Under the pieces are notes generated by a model that ran no database searches, had not been told where the DNA came from, and saw nothing but the letters and a program-made list of their open reading frames with translations. DNA of 64,000 bases from Streptomyces rimosus (GTDB taxonomy: Bacteria > Actinomycetota > Actinomycetes > Streptomycetales > Streptomycetaceae). The DNA lies in contig NZ_CP023688.1 in the NCBI RefSeq assembly GCF_008704655.1, forward strand, positions 5,625,001-5,689,000, in the 5' to 3' direction. Below, in pieces: positions 1-7,973 of this stretch (within the stretch, counting starts at the first letter, position 1; each line of letters begins with the position of its first letter). Both the position numbers and the translations under genes were made by a program.

Positions 1-518
1 TCGAAGTCGACGGCCTTCTGCAGCCCCCAGGACAGCCCGTACGCCACGCCGACGGCCAGGCCGCGGCCGCGCCCGAGGAACCGGATGGCGGTCCGGGTCA
101 CCGGCACGGCGGACAGTGCGAAGAGGAACGATTGCGCGCACAGCAGGGTCAGGGCGCTGGGGAAGATGCGGTAAAGGGGGGCGAGCAGCGCCAGTACGGG
201 GCTGAAGTGGTCGCCGAGGAGGTTGGTGCCCGGCCCCTTGAGGTCGGCGACGGGCGCCCGCAGATGCGCGTAGGCCCGTACCGCCTGCTCGAATATCCCG
301 AGGTCCCACGAGGACGTCGCCATCGCGCGAAAGCGCAGGCCGGAGACGGCGAAGAAGACGACGAAGAGGGCCGCGGCGGTCCAGTACGGCACGGATCGCG
401 GGGCGAACAGGGCGGCGGTACGGGTACGGAGCCGGCCGGCGGCGGGGGCGGGTCCGGCCCCGCCGCTGGCCGGGGCCGGGGGCCTGCCCGTCGCCGCGGT
501 GGCGGTGGCCGTGTCCAT
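1..518 (-). CDS. DUF2079 family multi-pass membrane protein (3' part outside window)
   Basis: Only the N-terminal ~172 residues are in the window, and the gene runs off the left edge. The start is the ATG at 518-516, giving MDTATATAATG followed by a Pro/Ala-rich cytoplasmic stretch. A first membrane helix (PYWTAAALFVVFFAVSG) follows, then a segment with the family motif WDLGIFEQAVRAYAH and the conserved NLLGDHFSPVLALLAPLYR, then further hydrophobic helices. These motifs are typical of DUF2079 proteins, integral membrane proteins distantly resembling glycosyltransferase-C folds. No substrate is established, so the function is unknown. It is transcribed divergently from the HNH lipoprotein gene. 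Confidence 0.8.
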   Translation of the reverse strand, partial: MDTATATAATGRPPAPASGGAGPAPAAGRLRTRTAALFAPRSVPYWTAAALFVVFFAVSGLRFRAMATSSWDLGIFEQAVRAYAHLRAPVADLKGPGTNLLGDHFSPVLALLAPLYRIFPSALTLLCAQSFLFALSAVPVTRTAIRFLGRGRGLAVGVAYGLSWGLQKAVDF

Positions 519-630
519 GCGCGTCCTCACTCTCAACTTCCGAAAAGATATCCGAGGCCGACGAACCGGCCGGTATTGCCGCCTTATTTGAGATGGGATG
601 TCCCTCTTGCTCCGGATACGGACTGCCGCC

Positions 631-1395
631 ATGCCCCGCGAACGGAACCTGTCCCGCGTACGGACCCGGCCACGCGGCGGCGCTGTCGCCGCGGCCGGAC
701 TGGCCGCGCTGCTCGCCCTCACCGGCTGTTCGCCCGACGGCGGCAAGGGCGGCGGTACGGGGGGAGACGGCGGCGGGGAACCGGCCGCCGGGGGCACCGC
801 GCTGCACGCCGTCGCGTCCCTCACCGTCAAAGGCCGCGCCCCCAAGACCGGTTACGCGCGCGACCGCTTCGGCACCGCCTGGGCCGACACCGACGGCAAC
901 CACTGCGGCACCCGCGACGACATCCTCAAGCGGGACCTGACCGCGGTGCGGTTCACCGACGGGCACTGCAAGGTGGCGTCCGGGAAGCTGGCCGAGGACC
1001 CGTACACCGGGCAGGCGGTGACGTACGAGCGCGGGCGCAGCAAGGTGGACATAGACCATCTCGTAGCACTGTCGGACGCGTGGCAGAAGGGCGCGCAGCA
1101 GTGGCCGGGGCGCAAGCGGGTGGCGCTCGCCAACGACCCGCTGAACCTGATCGCGGCCGACGCCTCCGCCAACCGGCAGAAGGGCGACGGCGACGCGGCG
1201 ACATGGCTGCCGCCGAACAAGGCGTACCGCTGTGACTATGTCGCGCACCAGGTCGCCGTGAAGAAGAAGTACGGGCTGTGGGTGACGCAGGCGGAGAAGG
1301 ACGCGATGACGGGGGTGCTCAAGGGGTGCCCGACGCTGAAGCTGCCGTCGGGCGGGGCTCCTACGGAGGCGCCGGAGCGGTTCGCGGCGAAGTAG
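631..1395 (+). CDS. Secreted HNH-type nuclease-like lipoprotein (DUF1524/GmrSD C-terminal fold)
   Basis: The start ATG at 631 gives an Arg-rich n-region, a hydrophobic core and the lipobox LALTGC, so the protein should be exported and lipid-anchored. An in-frame ATG at 598 would lengthen the n-region by 11 residues; neither start has a clear ribosome-binding site. A Gly-rich linker precedes the enzyme domain. That domain has DIDHLVALSDAW (catalytic His and metal-binding Asp) and NDPLNLIAADASANRQKGD followed by WLPPN, the usual HNH arrangement in the DUF1524/GmrSD C-terminal family. Such small secreted HNH proteins are common in actinobacteria and are presumed extracellular nucleases, without proof here. 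The stop codon lies inside the first unit of a short purine-rich repeat. Confidence 0.8.
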   Translation: MPRERNLSRVRTRPRGGAVAAAGLAALLALTGCSPDGGKGGGTGGDGGGEPAAGGTALHAVASLTVKGRAPKTGYARDRFGTAWADTDGNHCGTRDDILKRDLTAVRFTDGHCKVASGKLAEDPYTGQAVTYERGRSKVDIDHLVALSDAWQKGAQQWPGRKRVALANDPLNLIAADASANRQKGDGDAATWLPPNKAYRCDYVAHQVAVKKKYGLWVTQAEKDAMTGVLKGCPTLKLPSGGAPTEAPERFAAK

Positions 1396-1438
1396 AGGAA
1401 TAGGGGAGTAGAGGAGTAGAGGAATGGGGGAGTAGAGG
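1391..1438 (+). repeat. Purine-rich tandem repeat (AGTAGAGG) across the stop codon
   Basis: AGTAGAGG occurs at 1391, 1407, 1415 and 1431, so all spacings are multiples of 8. The TAG stop of the HNH lipoprotein (1393-1395) lies inside the first copy. The rest of the interval to 1706 shows no gene and no convincing promoter. Confidence 0.75.
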
Positions 1439-1706
1439 CGGGGGAGCAGGACGGGCCGCCGGGCCGGTTCCGCCCCCGCCGAGGTCCGGCGCACGCTGTA
1501 CCGGCCCGGGCAGGTCCGCGGCCGACCCCGTACATACGGGCATACCTTCAGGAGAGAAACCGCCTTCCGGGCAACTCGTTGTGCGAATCAGTGGCCTGGA
1601 TCACGCGGACTCTTTAGCATCGGCATCGATCAACGCCAGGCCAGGAAAACAGGTAGGAAAAGCCGCACCGCCGCCGCACCGTCGTTGCACCCCGCCAGGA
1701 GGCTTG

Positions 1707-2354
1707 ATGTTCCGCCGTAGGACCGCGCTTCCCGTTTCCGCCGCCGCCGCGCTGCTGGCCGCCGCCCCCCTGCTCACCGCCTGCGGTACGGACGCGCACC
1801 CCGGCGCCGCGGCCGTCGTGGACGGGCAGCGGATCACCGTCGCGCAGCTCCAGTCGCGGGTCCAGGACGTGCGCAGCGCCCAGGAGAAGTCACCGCAGGC
1901 CGCCCAACTGGTCGAGAACACCGGCAAGCTGGGGCCCGCCACCCTTAACGGCATGATCTTCGACCGGGTGCTGGAGCGGAACGCGAAGGACGCCGGGGTC
2001 ACGGTCTCGCGCAGCGACGTGCAGAAGTGGCGCGCGGCGGCCGAGCGCAGCGCGGGCGGCGCGGAGCGGCTGAAGCAGATGTGGCTCCAGCAGGCCATCG
2101 CGCCCGGCGAGATCAACGCGGTGGTCCGCAACCAGCTTCTGCTGGACGGCATCGCCAAGCACATCGGCGCCGACCGCGGCCAGCCGCAGGGCCAGCAGCA
2201 GCTCGCCACGGAGCTGGCCAGGACGTCCCGGAAGATGGGCATCGACGTCAACCCGCGCTACGGCAAGTGGGACGACGGCCAGGTCATCCTCGGCCGGACC
2301 AAGGAGCCGTGGGTCAAGAACGTGTCCGGCGCGGCGGAGCAGCAGCAGACCTGA
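1707..2354 (+). CDS. Lipoprotein with SurA-like N-terminal domain
   Basis: The start ATG at 1707 is fixed by the ribosome-binding site CAGGAGG at 1696-1702. In-frame upstream codons lack one and would spoil the signal peptide. Residues 1-25 form a lipoprotein signal (MFRRRTALPV, Ala-rich core, lipobox LLTAC). The mature part begins with VVDGQRITVAQLQSRV and continues through a helical region, matching the SurA N-terminal chaperone fold of periplasmic peptidyl-prolyl isomerases. No parvulin catalytic domain follows at ~215 residues, so this is probably a chaperone-like lipoprotein rather than an isomerase. The position just upstream of mazG appears conserved in Streptomyces (from memory). It may help fold exported proteins at the membrane surface. 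Confidence 0.82.
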   Translation: MFRRRTALPVSAAAALLAAAPLLTACGTDAHPGAAAVVDGQRITVAQLQSRVQDVRSAQEKSPQAAQLVENTGKLGPATLNGMIFDRVLERNAKDAGVTVSRSDVQKWRAAAERSAGGAERLKQMWLQQAIAPGEINAVVRNQLLLDGIAKHIGADRGQPQGQQQLATELARTSRKMGIDVNPRYGKWDDGQVILGRTKEPWVKNVSGAAEQQQT

Positions 2355-2405
2355 GCGGGGCCGGGGGAGGGGCGGGACGGACTGTGCGCGGGTCCCGCCC
2401 CGGCC

Positions 2406-2456
2406 GGATCGCAGCGAGAGGGACCCGTTCGTCGGGATCGCAGCAAGAGGAACCCG
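2406..2456 (+). repeat. Two-copy 29-bp-period direct repeat downstream of the SurA-like gene
   Basis: GGATCGCAGC followed by GAGAGGGACCCG (2406-2427) is repeated as GGATCGCAGC plus AAGAGGAACCCG at 2435-2456, a 29-bp period with two transitions. It sits in the intergenic space before mazG. No function is evident. Confidence 0.75.
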
Positions 2457-2528
2457 CCCGCCGAGCCGCAGCGCGTGCGGCCCCGGCCGGGCCGTCGCGT
2501 TGTCAGTGCCGTGCGTTACGTTCGTCGG

Positions 2529-3536
2529 GTGAACGCTGACGCCACCGCCGCCCCCGACGCGCCGGACACCGCCCCCGGCCGTCTGGTCCTGCTCACGACC
2601 AGCCACCGGGTCGCGCCCGGTCTGCTGTCCTGGCCCGCGTGGCAGACGCTGCGCGCCGCCGACCGCGTGCTGTGCGCCGACGACGCCCATCCGCAGCTCC
2701 CGTATCTGCGCGAGGCGGGCATCGCGGTGGAGCGGGCCGTGCCCGGCGCCCGCGAGCTGGTGGAGTTCTGCCGCGACGGCGGCCGTACGGCCGCCGTCAT
2801 CACCTCCGCCGACGGCGACTCGGAGCTGACCGACGGGCTGGCCCGGATGGCCGGCTCGGGCCGGGAGACCATGCCGGACCTGGAGCTGCTGCCCGGCTCG
2901 TACGACCTGCCGGGCGCCCGCCTGCTCGATGTCGCGCAGGTCATGGACCAGATCCGCCGCCAGTGCCCGTGGAGCGGCGTGCGCACCCACGAGGACCTGG
3001 CGAAGTACGGCATCGAGGAGATGTACGAGCTGGTCGAGGCCATCGAGGAGGGCGACCGGAAGGCGCTGCGCGAGGAGCTGGGCGATGTGCTCCTCCAAGT
3101 CGTCTTCCACGCCCGGATCGCCCAGGACGACCCGGACGAGCCGTTCTCCGTGGACGACGTGGCGGGCACCCTCGTGGACAAGCTGATCCGCCGCCACCCG
3201 CACATCTTCGGCGAGGAGGCCGCGCACACCCCCGAGGACGTCAAGGCGCACTGGCTGCGCGAGAAAGCGGTCGAGAAGCAGCGCGCCTCGGTCACCGAAG
3301 GCATCCCGCTCGGCCAGCCCGCCCTGGCGCTGGCCGGCAAGCTGGCCTCCCGGGCCCGTACGGCCGGCATCGATGCCCTCCCGGCGGGGGAGGGCATCGG
3401 GTATGAGCTGCTGGCTCTCGCCGTGCGGGCCGAGGCGTCCGGCACGGACCCGGAGACGGCGTTGCGGGCCGCTGCTCGTACTTATCGGGATGCCATTCGG
3501 TCCGTCGAGGAGGCCGCTTCGGGCGCCGCGGACTGA
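2529..3536 (+). CDS. mazG: MazG-type nucleoside triphosphate pyrophosphohydrolase
   Basis: MazG hydrolyses (d)NTPs to monophosphate plus pyrophosphate, a house-cleaning and ppGpp-related role. The N-terminal ~110 residues resemble the degenerate methylase-like segment of actinobacterial MazG. The catalytic domain follows: MDQIRRQCPWSGVRTHEDL, the Mg-binding EEMYE helix, EELGDVLLQVVFHARIA, and LIRRHPHIFGE, all family hallmarks. I chose GTG 2529 because the protein then begins just before the conserved fold. A TACGTT -10-like element lies a few bases upstream, suggesting a leaderless transcript, and in-frame ATG 2475 has no ribosome-binding site. The last 55 bp overlap the convergent MFS gene. 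Confidence 0.9.
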   Translation: MNADATAAPDAPDTAPGRLVLLTTSHRVAPGLLSWPAWQTLRAADRVLCADDAHPQLPYLREAGIAVERAVPGARELVEFCRDGGRTAAVITSADGDSELTDGLARMAGSGRETMPDLELLPGSYDLPGARLLDVAQVMDQIRRQCPWSGVRTHEDLAKYGIEEMYELVEAIEEGDRKALREELGDVLLQVVFHARIAQDDPDEPFSVDDVAGTLVDKLIRRHPHIFGEEAAHTPEDVKAHWLREKAVEKQRASVTEGIPLGQPALALAGKLASRARTAGIDALPAGEGIGYELLALAVRAEASGTDPETALRAAARTYRDAIRSVEEAASGAAD

Positions 3537-4759
3537 GCGCCGGGCGGCGTGTTGCCGCGGTGTCGCAGCCGCTCGGCCGTCCAGACGGCGACGACGGCGG
3601 CGCTCACCGCCGCGCCCACGACGCACATCCCGCCCCAGCCGGCCGCGCCCCATACCGCGGAGGTGAGCGCCGAGCCGACCGCGCCGCCGACGAAGTAGCT
3701 GGTCATGTAGGCCGAGTTGAGGCGGTTACGGGCCTCGGGGCGTACCGCGTAGACCAGGTTCTGGTTGCTGATGTGCACGGCCTGCACCGCCGCGTCCAGG
3801 ACGATCACCCCGGCCAGCAGGGCGGCCAGTGCCCAGGGGCCGCCCGCGCCGCCGGCCGCCAGCAGCGCCCAGGAGCCGAGCAGCAGGAACCCGCCGAGGC
3901 CGGTGACCCGGTGGGCCAGGCCCCGGTCGGCCAGCCGCCCGGCGACCGAGGCGGACAGTGATCCGGCCGCGCCCACCAGGCCCAGCAGCCCGATCGCCGA
4001 TTCCGACCACCCGTAGGCGGGGCCGGACATCAGGAAGGCCATCGCCGTCCACAGCACACTGAACGCGGCGAAGGACAGCGCGCCCAGCGCGGCCCGCCAG
4101 CGCAGTACCGGTTCCTGTACGAAGAGGGCGAGCGTGGAGCGGATCAGCGCGGGGTAGCGCAGCCCGGCGGCGGTGTGCAGCGCGGGCAGCCGCAGCCGCA
4201 GCAGGAGGGCCATCAGCAGCATCAGCCCGGCGTTGACCCAGTAGACGGTGCGCCAGCCGCCCAGGTCGGCCAGCAGTCCGGCCGCCGTACGGGCCAGCAG
4301 GATGCCCAGCAGCAGCCCGGTCATGACGGTGCCGACCGTACGGCCGCGCTCGGCGGGCGCCGCCAGGGAGGCCGCGTACGGGACGACGACCTGGGCGGCG
4401 ACGGAGGCCAGGCCGGTGAGCGCGGTGCCCGTCAGCAGCAGCGCCCCGTTGGGCGCACTGGCCGTAATGGTCAGGAAGACCGCGGTGGCCGCGCACAGGC
4501 TCACCGCCAGCCGCCGCCGTTCCAGCAGGTCGCCGAGCGGGACGAGGAACAGCAGCCCCAGGCCGTAGCCGACCTGCGCGACGGTCACCACCAGGGCCGT
4601 GGTGGCGGAGCCCAGGTGCAGGTCGCGGCCTATGACGTCGAGCAGCGGCTGCGCGAAGTAGTTGCCCGCGACCGACAGGCCGGTCGCCACGGACATCAGC
4701 AGCAGCGTGCCGCGCCCCAGCCCGGGCTGCCCCTCTTCCCGCGATTCCTGGGTAGACAT
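3482..4759 (-). CDS. MFS transporter (probable drug/small-molecule exporter)
   Basis: A ~425-residue protein with about 12 hydrophobic helices, beginning RGTLLLMSVATGLSVAGNYFAQPLLDVIG. It has the MFS loop motif LGDLLERRRLAV between helices 2 and 3 and a central loop near the middle, as in DHA1-type exporters. The start ATG at 4759 follows AAAGGGACC. A longer reading from 4843 would run into the operator region of the divergent regulator. The gene is divergent from a LysR regulator, the usual layout for an inducible efflux system. Its stop (TAA, 3484-3482) lies inside the 3' end of mazG. The substrate cannot be predicted. Confidence 0.85.
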   Translation of the reverse strand: MSTQESREEGQPGLGRGTLLLMSVATGLSVAGNYFAQPLLDVIGRDLHLGSATTALVVTVAQVGYGLGLLFLVPLGDLLERRRLAVSLCAATAVFLTITASAPNGALLLTGTALTGLASVAAQVVVPYAASLAAPAERGRTVGTVMTGLLLGILLARTAAGLLADLGGWRTVYWVNAGLMLLMALLLRLRLPALHTAAGLRYPALIRSTLALFVQEPVLRWRAALGALSFAAFSVLWTAMAFLMSGPAYGWSESAIGLLGLVGAAGSLSASVAGRLADRGLAHRVTGLGGFLLLGSWALLAAGGAGGPWALAALLAGVIVLDAAVQAVHISNQNLVYAVRPEARNRLNSAYMTSYFVGGAVGSALTSAVWGAAGWGGMCVVGAAVSAAVVAVWTAERLRHRGNTPPGAQSAAPEAASSTDRMASR

Positions 4760-4837
4760 CAGGTCCCTTTCCGCACTGCGCGCCACCCCGTCGGTGTTGC
4801 TCCGCCCCTCAGCCTCCGCGGCACCGGTCGATGAGTC

Positions 4838-4850
4838 CAACACATAGTTG
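4838..4850. promoter_or_regulatory. Candidate LysR operator between MFS and LysR genes
   Basis: The inverted repeat CAAC-ACATA-GTTG lies in the 154-bp space between the divergent MFS and LysR starts, where LysR-family proteins normally bind. It is the only clear short palindrome there. The assignment rests on position and symmetry alone. Confidence 0.45.
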
Positions 4851-4913
4851 TCATCCCACCCATCGTGAACCGCGATCGACGGCCGGTGGCGGGGCGCTGG
4901 CTACGCTCGCCGC

Positions 4914-5843
4914 ATGGAGCTGCAACAGATGCGGTACGTGGTCGCGGTCGCCGAGACCGGTGGCTTCACCCGGGCCGCCGAGCGCTGCCATGTGGTGCAG
5001 TCCGCGCTCAGCCACCAGATCGCCCGCCTGGAGAAGGAGCTCGGCGCCCGGCTCTTCCACCGTACGAGCCGCAGCGTGCGGCTGACGGCCGCGGGCGAGG
5101 CGTTCGTACCGGTCGCCCGGCAGGCCCTGGAGGCGGCCGACCGGGCCCGCGCCGAGGTGGAGGCGGTGGCCGGCGAGGTACGCGGCCGGCTGGCCGTGGG
5201 CGCGATCTCCACCGTCGCGGCCGTCGACCTGGCCCGCGAGCTGGGCGCCTACCGTGCCCGCTATCCCCAGGTGCGGATCAGCCTGCGCATGGAGATGAGC
5301 GAGCAGCTGATCGAGCAGGTCCGGCAGGGCACGCTGGACGTCGCCTTCGTCGGCCTGGTGCCGGGCGCCCGCAGCCAGGGCGTACGGGAGCGGGCGCTGG
5401 CCCACGGCGAGCTGGTGGCCGTCGTACCGCCGGGCCACCCGCTGGCGGGCCGGGAGTGGACGGATCTGCCGCGGCTCGCCGAGGAGACCTTCGTGGACTT
5501 CACGGCCGGTTCGGCGGCCCGCCGCCAGCGGGACGAGGCGTTCCGCGCGGCGGGCCTGACGACCGAGGTGGCCTTCGAGGTGACCACCGTGGAGTTCCTG
5601 GCCAAGCTGGTCCGCGCCGGGCTGGGCATCGGCATGGTGCCACAGGCGTTCGCCTCGGAGCTGACCGGGCTGAGCGTGGTGCGCGTCCACAGCGCCCCCG
5701 CCCGGGTCGAACGCGTCGTATGGAACCGGCTGGGGCCCTCGCCCGCGGCGGCGGCCTTTCTGGCGGCGCTGGGGGTGGATCCTTCGGACCCGGGTACCGA
5801 CCCGGACCGGGTGCCGGCCGTACCGGCTGCTCAAAGCACCTGA
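4914..5843 (+). CDS. LysR-family transcriptional regulator
   Basis: A 309-residue protein with the N-terminal winged helix-turn-helix typical of LysR regulators: MELQQMRYVVAVAETGGFTR, then AAERCHVVQSALSHQIARLE and FHRTSRSVRLTAAGEAF. The co-inducer domain (residues ~90-300) has a periplasmic-binding-protein-like pattern. It is divergent from the MFS exporter and is presumably its activator or repressor in response to the exported compound. TACGCT lies a few bases ahead of the ATG and may be a -10 element of a nearly leaderless transcript. The last residues and stop codon lie in the first unit of a 29-bp triplicated repeat. Confidence 0.9.
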   Translation: MELQQMRYVVAVAETGGFTRAAERCHVVQSALSHQIARLEKELGARLFHRTSRSVRLTAAGEAFVPVARQALEAADRARAEVEAVAGEVRGRLAVGAISTVAAVDLARELGAYRARYPQVRISLRMEMSEQLIEQVRQGTLDVAFVGLVPGARSQGVRERALAHGELVAVVPPGHPLAGREWTDLPRLAEETFVDFTAGSAARRQRDEAFRAAGLTTEVAFEVTTVEFLAKLVRAGLGIGMVPQAFASELTGLSVVRVHSAPARVERVVWNRLGPSPAAAAFLAALGVDPSDPGTDPDRVPAVPAAQST

Positions 5844-5909
5844 GCGGTGATCCGGTTGCTCCAAGCACCTGATCGGCTGTCCGGTTGCTCAGGGCATCTG
5901 GCCGACAGC
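5823..5909 (+). repeat. Three tandem 29-bp units spanning the LysR stop codon
   Basis: Units start at 5823, 5852 and 5881, each opening CCGGYTGCTC and containing a GCAYCTG-like core. The TGA of the LysR gene (5841-5843) lies in unit 1. Similarity falls from unit 1-2 (about 23/29 identical) to unit 2-3 (about 20/29), suggesting an old duplication that is decaying. Confidence 0.85.
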
Positions 5910-6014
5910 CCGACAAACCTCCGCTGACCTGCGGCTTCGCCCCCGTACCGGCCGGACGGTCCGCTACGGCCCCCGCCCGCGCATCGTCCCCGCCCACCCG
6001 GGTACCCGGGTCGA

Positions 6015-6413
6015 ATGACAGCAACGATCGCTTCGGCCACACCGGCCCAGGACATCGGCTCCGTGCAGCAGGCCGTGGACTTCACCCGGGACATGGTCGT
6101 CGGCACCGGTCCGCTGGTCGCCGGGATCGTCATCGTTCTGGGGCTGATCCTCGCCGTGGTCTACGGCAGGCGCCGCCGGGACCGCGAGCCCGCTCCGCCC
6201 GAGCCGGAGACCCAGCCGACGCCGCCCAAGAACCCGACCGGGTACGAGAGCGAACTGCGCGACCCCAACGAGGTGCCGCGGGACGGCGACCACCGGCTGA
6301 CCCCGCACGAGCTGCCCGACTACGGCAACGCGCCCACCCGCCACGGCGAGGACCAGGACCGGGAGCGCAAGCGCTGGCAGGAGGGGCACAGCGGCTCGTT
6401 CGGCGGGGGTTAA
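6015..6413 (+). CDS. Small single-span membrane protein, DUF6479-like
   Basis: A 132-residue protein with a short N-terminal region and one strong membrane helix (GPLVAGIVIVLGLILAVVYG, residues ~34-53). A basic stop-transfer RRRRDR and a Pro-rich, charged soluble tail ending in Gly/Ser follow. This layout matches the DUF6479 family, small Streptomyces membrane proteins of unknown function; the family name is from recollection of the pattern. It lies 9 bp before the P450 start, so the two may be co-transcribed. Confidence 0.7.
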   Translation: MTATIASATPAQDIGSVQQAVDFTRDMVVGTGPLVAGIVIVLGLILAVVYGRRRRDREPAPPEPETQPTPPKNPTGYESELRDPNEVPRDGDHRLTPHELPDYGNAPTRHGEDQDRERKRWQEGHSGSFGGG

Positions 6414-6422
6414 CGTCGAGGG

Positions 6423-7766
6423 GTGCGCCAGCAGACCCCGCCCCCCTCCGATGAACAGCCCGCGGCCCCCGCCGCGCCCGGCACGGCCTGCCCCGTGTCC
6501 GGCCACGGACCGGCGGCCGTCCCGCCCTGTCCGGAACTGTTCACGTGGGAGTTCGCCGCCGACCCGTACCCGGCGTACGCCTGGCTGCGCGAGCACGCGC
6601 CCGTACACCGCACCCGGCTGCCCAGCGGTGTCGAAGCCTGGCTGGTGACCCGGTACGCGGACGCGCGGCAGGCGCTCGCCGACACCCGGCTGTCGAAGAA
6701 CCCGGTGCACCACAGCGAGGCCGCGCACGGCAAGGGCAAGGTCGGCATCCCCGGCGAGCGGGGCGCCAACCTGATGACGCACCTGCTCAACATCGACCCA
6801 CCGGACCACACCCGGCTGCGCCGCCTGGTCTCCAAAGCCTTCACCCCGCGCCGCATCGCCCGGTTCGCGCCGCGCGTACAGGAACTGACCGACGCGCTGA
6901 TCGACTCCTTCGCGGAGCGCGGCGAGGCCGATCTCATCCACGAGTTCGCCTTCCCGCTCCCCATCTACGCCATCTGCGATCTGCTCGGTGTCCCGCGCGA
7001 GGACCAGGACGACTTCCGCGACTGGGCCGGGATGATGATCCGGCACGGCGGCGGGCCGCGCGGCGGCGTCGCCCGGTCGGTGAAGAAGATGCGCGGCTAC
7101 CTCGCCGAGCTGATCCACCGCAAGCGCGAGGCCCTGGGGGAGGAAGGGGCCGACGACCTCATCTCCGGCCTGATCCGCGCCTCCGACCACGGCGAGCACC
7201 TGACGGAGAACGAGGCCGCCGCGATGGCCTTCATCCTGCTGTTCGCGGGCTTCGAGACCACCGTCAATCTCATCGGCAACGGCGTGTACCAGCTGCTGCG
7301 CCACCCTGACCAGCGCGCACTGCTCCAGAAGGCCGCTGCGGCGGGCGATACGGAGCTGCTCGCCGCCGGGGTCGAGGAGCTGCTGCGCTACGACGGCCCG
7401 GTCGAGCTGGCCACCTGGCGCTTCGCGACCCGGGACCTGACCCTGGGCGGGCAGCGCATCGCCGAGGGAGATCCGGTCCTGGTCGTGCTCGCCGCCGCCG
7501 ACCGCGACCCGCGGCGCTTCGCGGAACCGGACGTACTGGACCTGCGCCGCCGCGACAATCAGCACCTCGGATACGGCCACGGCATCCACTACTGCCTGGG
7601 CGCGCCGCTGGCCCGTCTCGAAGGCCAGGCCGCCATCGCCACGCTGCTGACCCGGCTGCCGGACCTGGCACTCGCCGCCGACCCGGACGATCTGCGGTGG
7701 CGCGGCGGGCTGATCATGCGAGGGCTGCGGGCCCTGCCGGTGGAGTTCACGCCCGTACGGAAGTGA
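6423..7766 (+). CDS. Cytochrome P450 monooxygenase
   Basis: A 447-residue soluble bacterial class I P450. It shows the I-helix oxygen-binding motif AGFET (residues ~275-279), the K-helix ELLR (~319-321) and the heme loop LGYGHGIHYCLGAPLARLE with the proximal cysteine at about residue 391. The N-terminal Pro/Ala-rich ~35 residues precede the P450 fold. The start is GTG 6423, 9 bp after the upstream stop. No ferredoxin or reductase gene is adjacent, so redox partners must come from elsewhere. Its place beside rpfC/rpfA/eno resembles the S. coelicolor locus holding a CYP107-type enzyme linked to sporulation (from memory, unverified). The substrate is unknown. Confidence 0.9.
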   Translation: MRQQTPPPSDEQPAAPAAPGTACPVSGHGPAAVPPCPELFTWEFAADPYPAYAWLREHAPVHRTRLPSGVEAWLVTRYADARQALADTRLSKNPVHHSEAAHGKGKVGIPGERGANLMTHLLNIDPPDHTRLRRLVSKAFTPRRIARFAPRVQELTDALIDSFAERGEADLIHEFAFPLPIYAICDLLGVPREDQDDFRDWAGMMIRHGGGPRGGVARSVKKMRGYLAELIHRKREALGEEGADDLISGLIRASDHGEHLTENEAAAMAFILLFAGFETTVNLIGNGVYQLLRHPDQRALLQKAAAAGDTELLAAGVEELLRYDGPVELATWRFATRDLTLGGQRIAEGDPVLVVLAAADRDPRRFAEPDVLDLRRRDNQHLGYGHGIHYCLGAPLARLEGQAAIATLLTRLPDLALAADPDDLRWRGGLIMRGLRALPVEFTPVRK

Positions 7767-7823
7767 CGGTTCCGCTTGTGCGGAAGTGACGCCACCTCCC
7801 GTACGGAAGTGACGCCACGTCAG
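7755..7823 (+). repeat. Three tandem 23-bp units spanning the P450 stop codon
   Basis: GTRCGGAAGTGACG recurs at 7755, 7778 and 7801, an exact 23-bp period. The P450 stop TGA (7764-7766) is inside unit 1. The repeats end just upstream of the rpfC promoter. Confidence 0.85.
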
Positions 7824-7857
7824 GCCGTGACCTGAGCGTGATCTCCGCTACACCGGC

Positions 7858-7886
7858 TTGTGACGAGCGGGCCGCACCGCTACTTT
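7858..7886 (+). promoter_or_regulatory. Probable rpfC promoter
   Basis: TTGTGA (7858-7863), a 17-bp spacer and TACTTT (7881-7886) form a good housekeeping-type promoter. The expected transcription start at ~7893-7895 coincides with the first base of the leader hairpin described next. Confidence 0.6.
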
Positions 7887-7895
7887 CATCCGTCT

Positions 7896-7967
7896 GAAAG
7901 GCCGGGGCGGGCCGTGCGGCCCACGGTCCCGGCCTTTCGACGACAACTCAACCGCCGCTCGAAAGGC
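7896..7967 (+). promoter_or_regulatory. rpfC leader with mutually exclusive stems
   Basis: GAAAGGCCGGG (7896-7906) pairs perfectly with CCCGGCCTTTC (7928-7938). The middle segment GCCTTTCGA (7932-7940) also pairs perfectly with TCGAAAGGC (7959-7967), which contains the rpfC ribosome-binding site. The two stems cannot coexist. That is the architecture of a translational switch, in which the upstream hairpin frees the start and the downstream stem hides it. No known riboswitch consensus is recognised, and the function is inferred. Confidence 0.55.
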
Positions 7968-7973
7968 AACCGC

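Noticed and set aside
132..1235. Long plus-strand open frame at the left end
   Set aside because: It runs across the start of the minus-strand DUF2079 gene and through the HNH gene in another frame. Its product is Arg/Gly/Pro-rich, typical of a shadow frame in high-GC DNA.
1890..3653. 587-codon minus-strand frame antisense to the SurA-like and mazG genes
   Set aside because: It has no recognisable domain and Arg/Gly/Leu-biased composition. Both plus-strand genes have clear family motifs and ribosome-binding sites.
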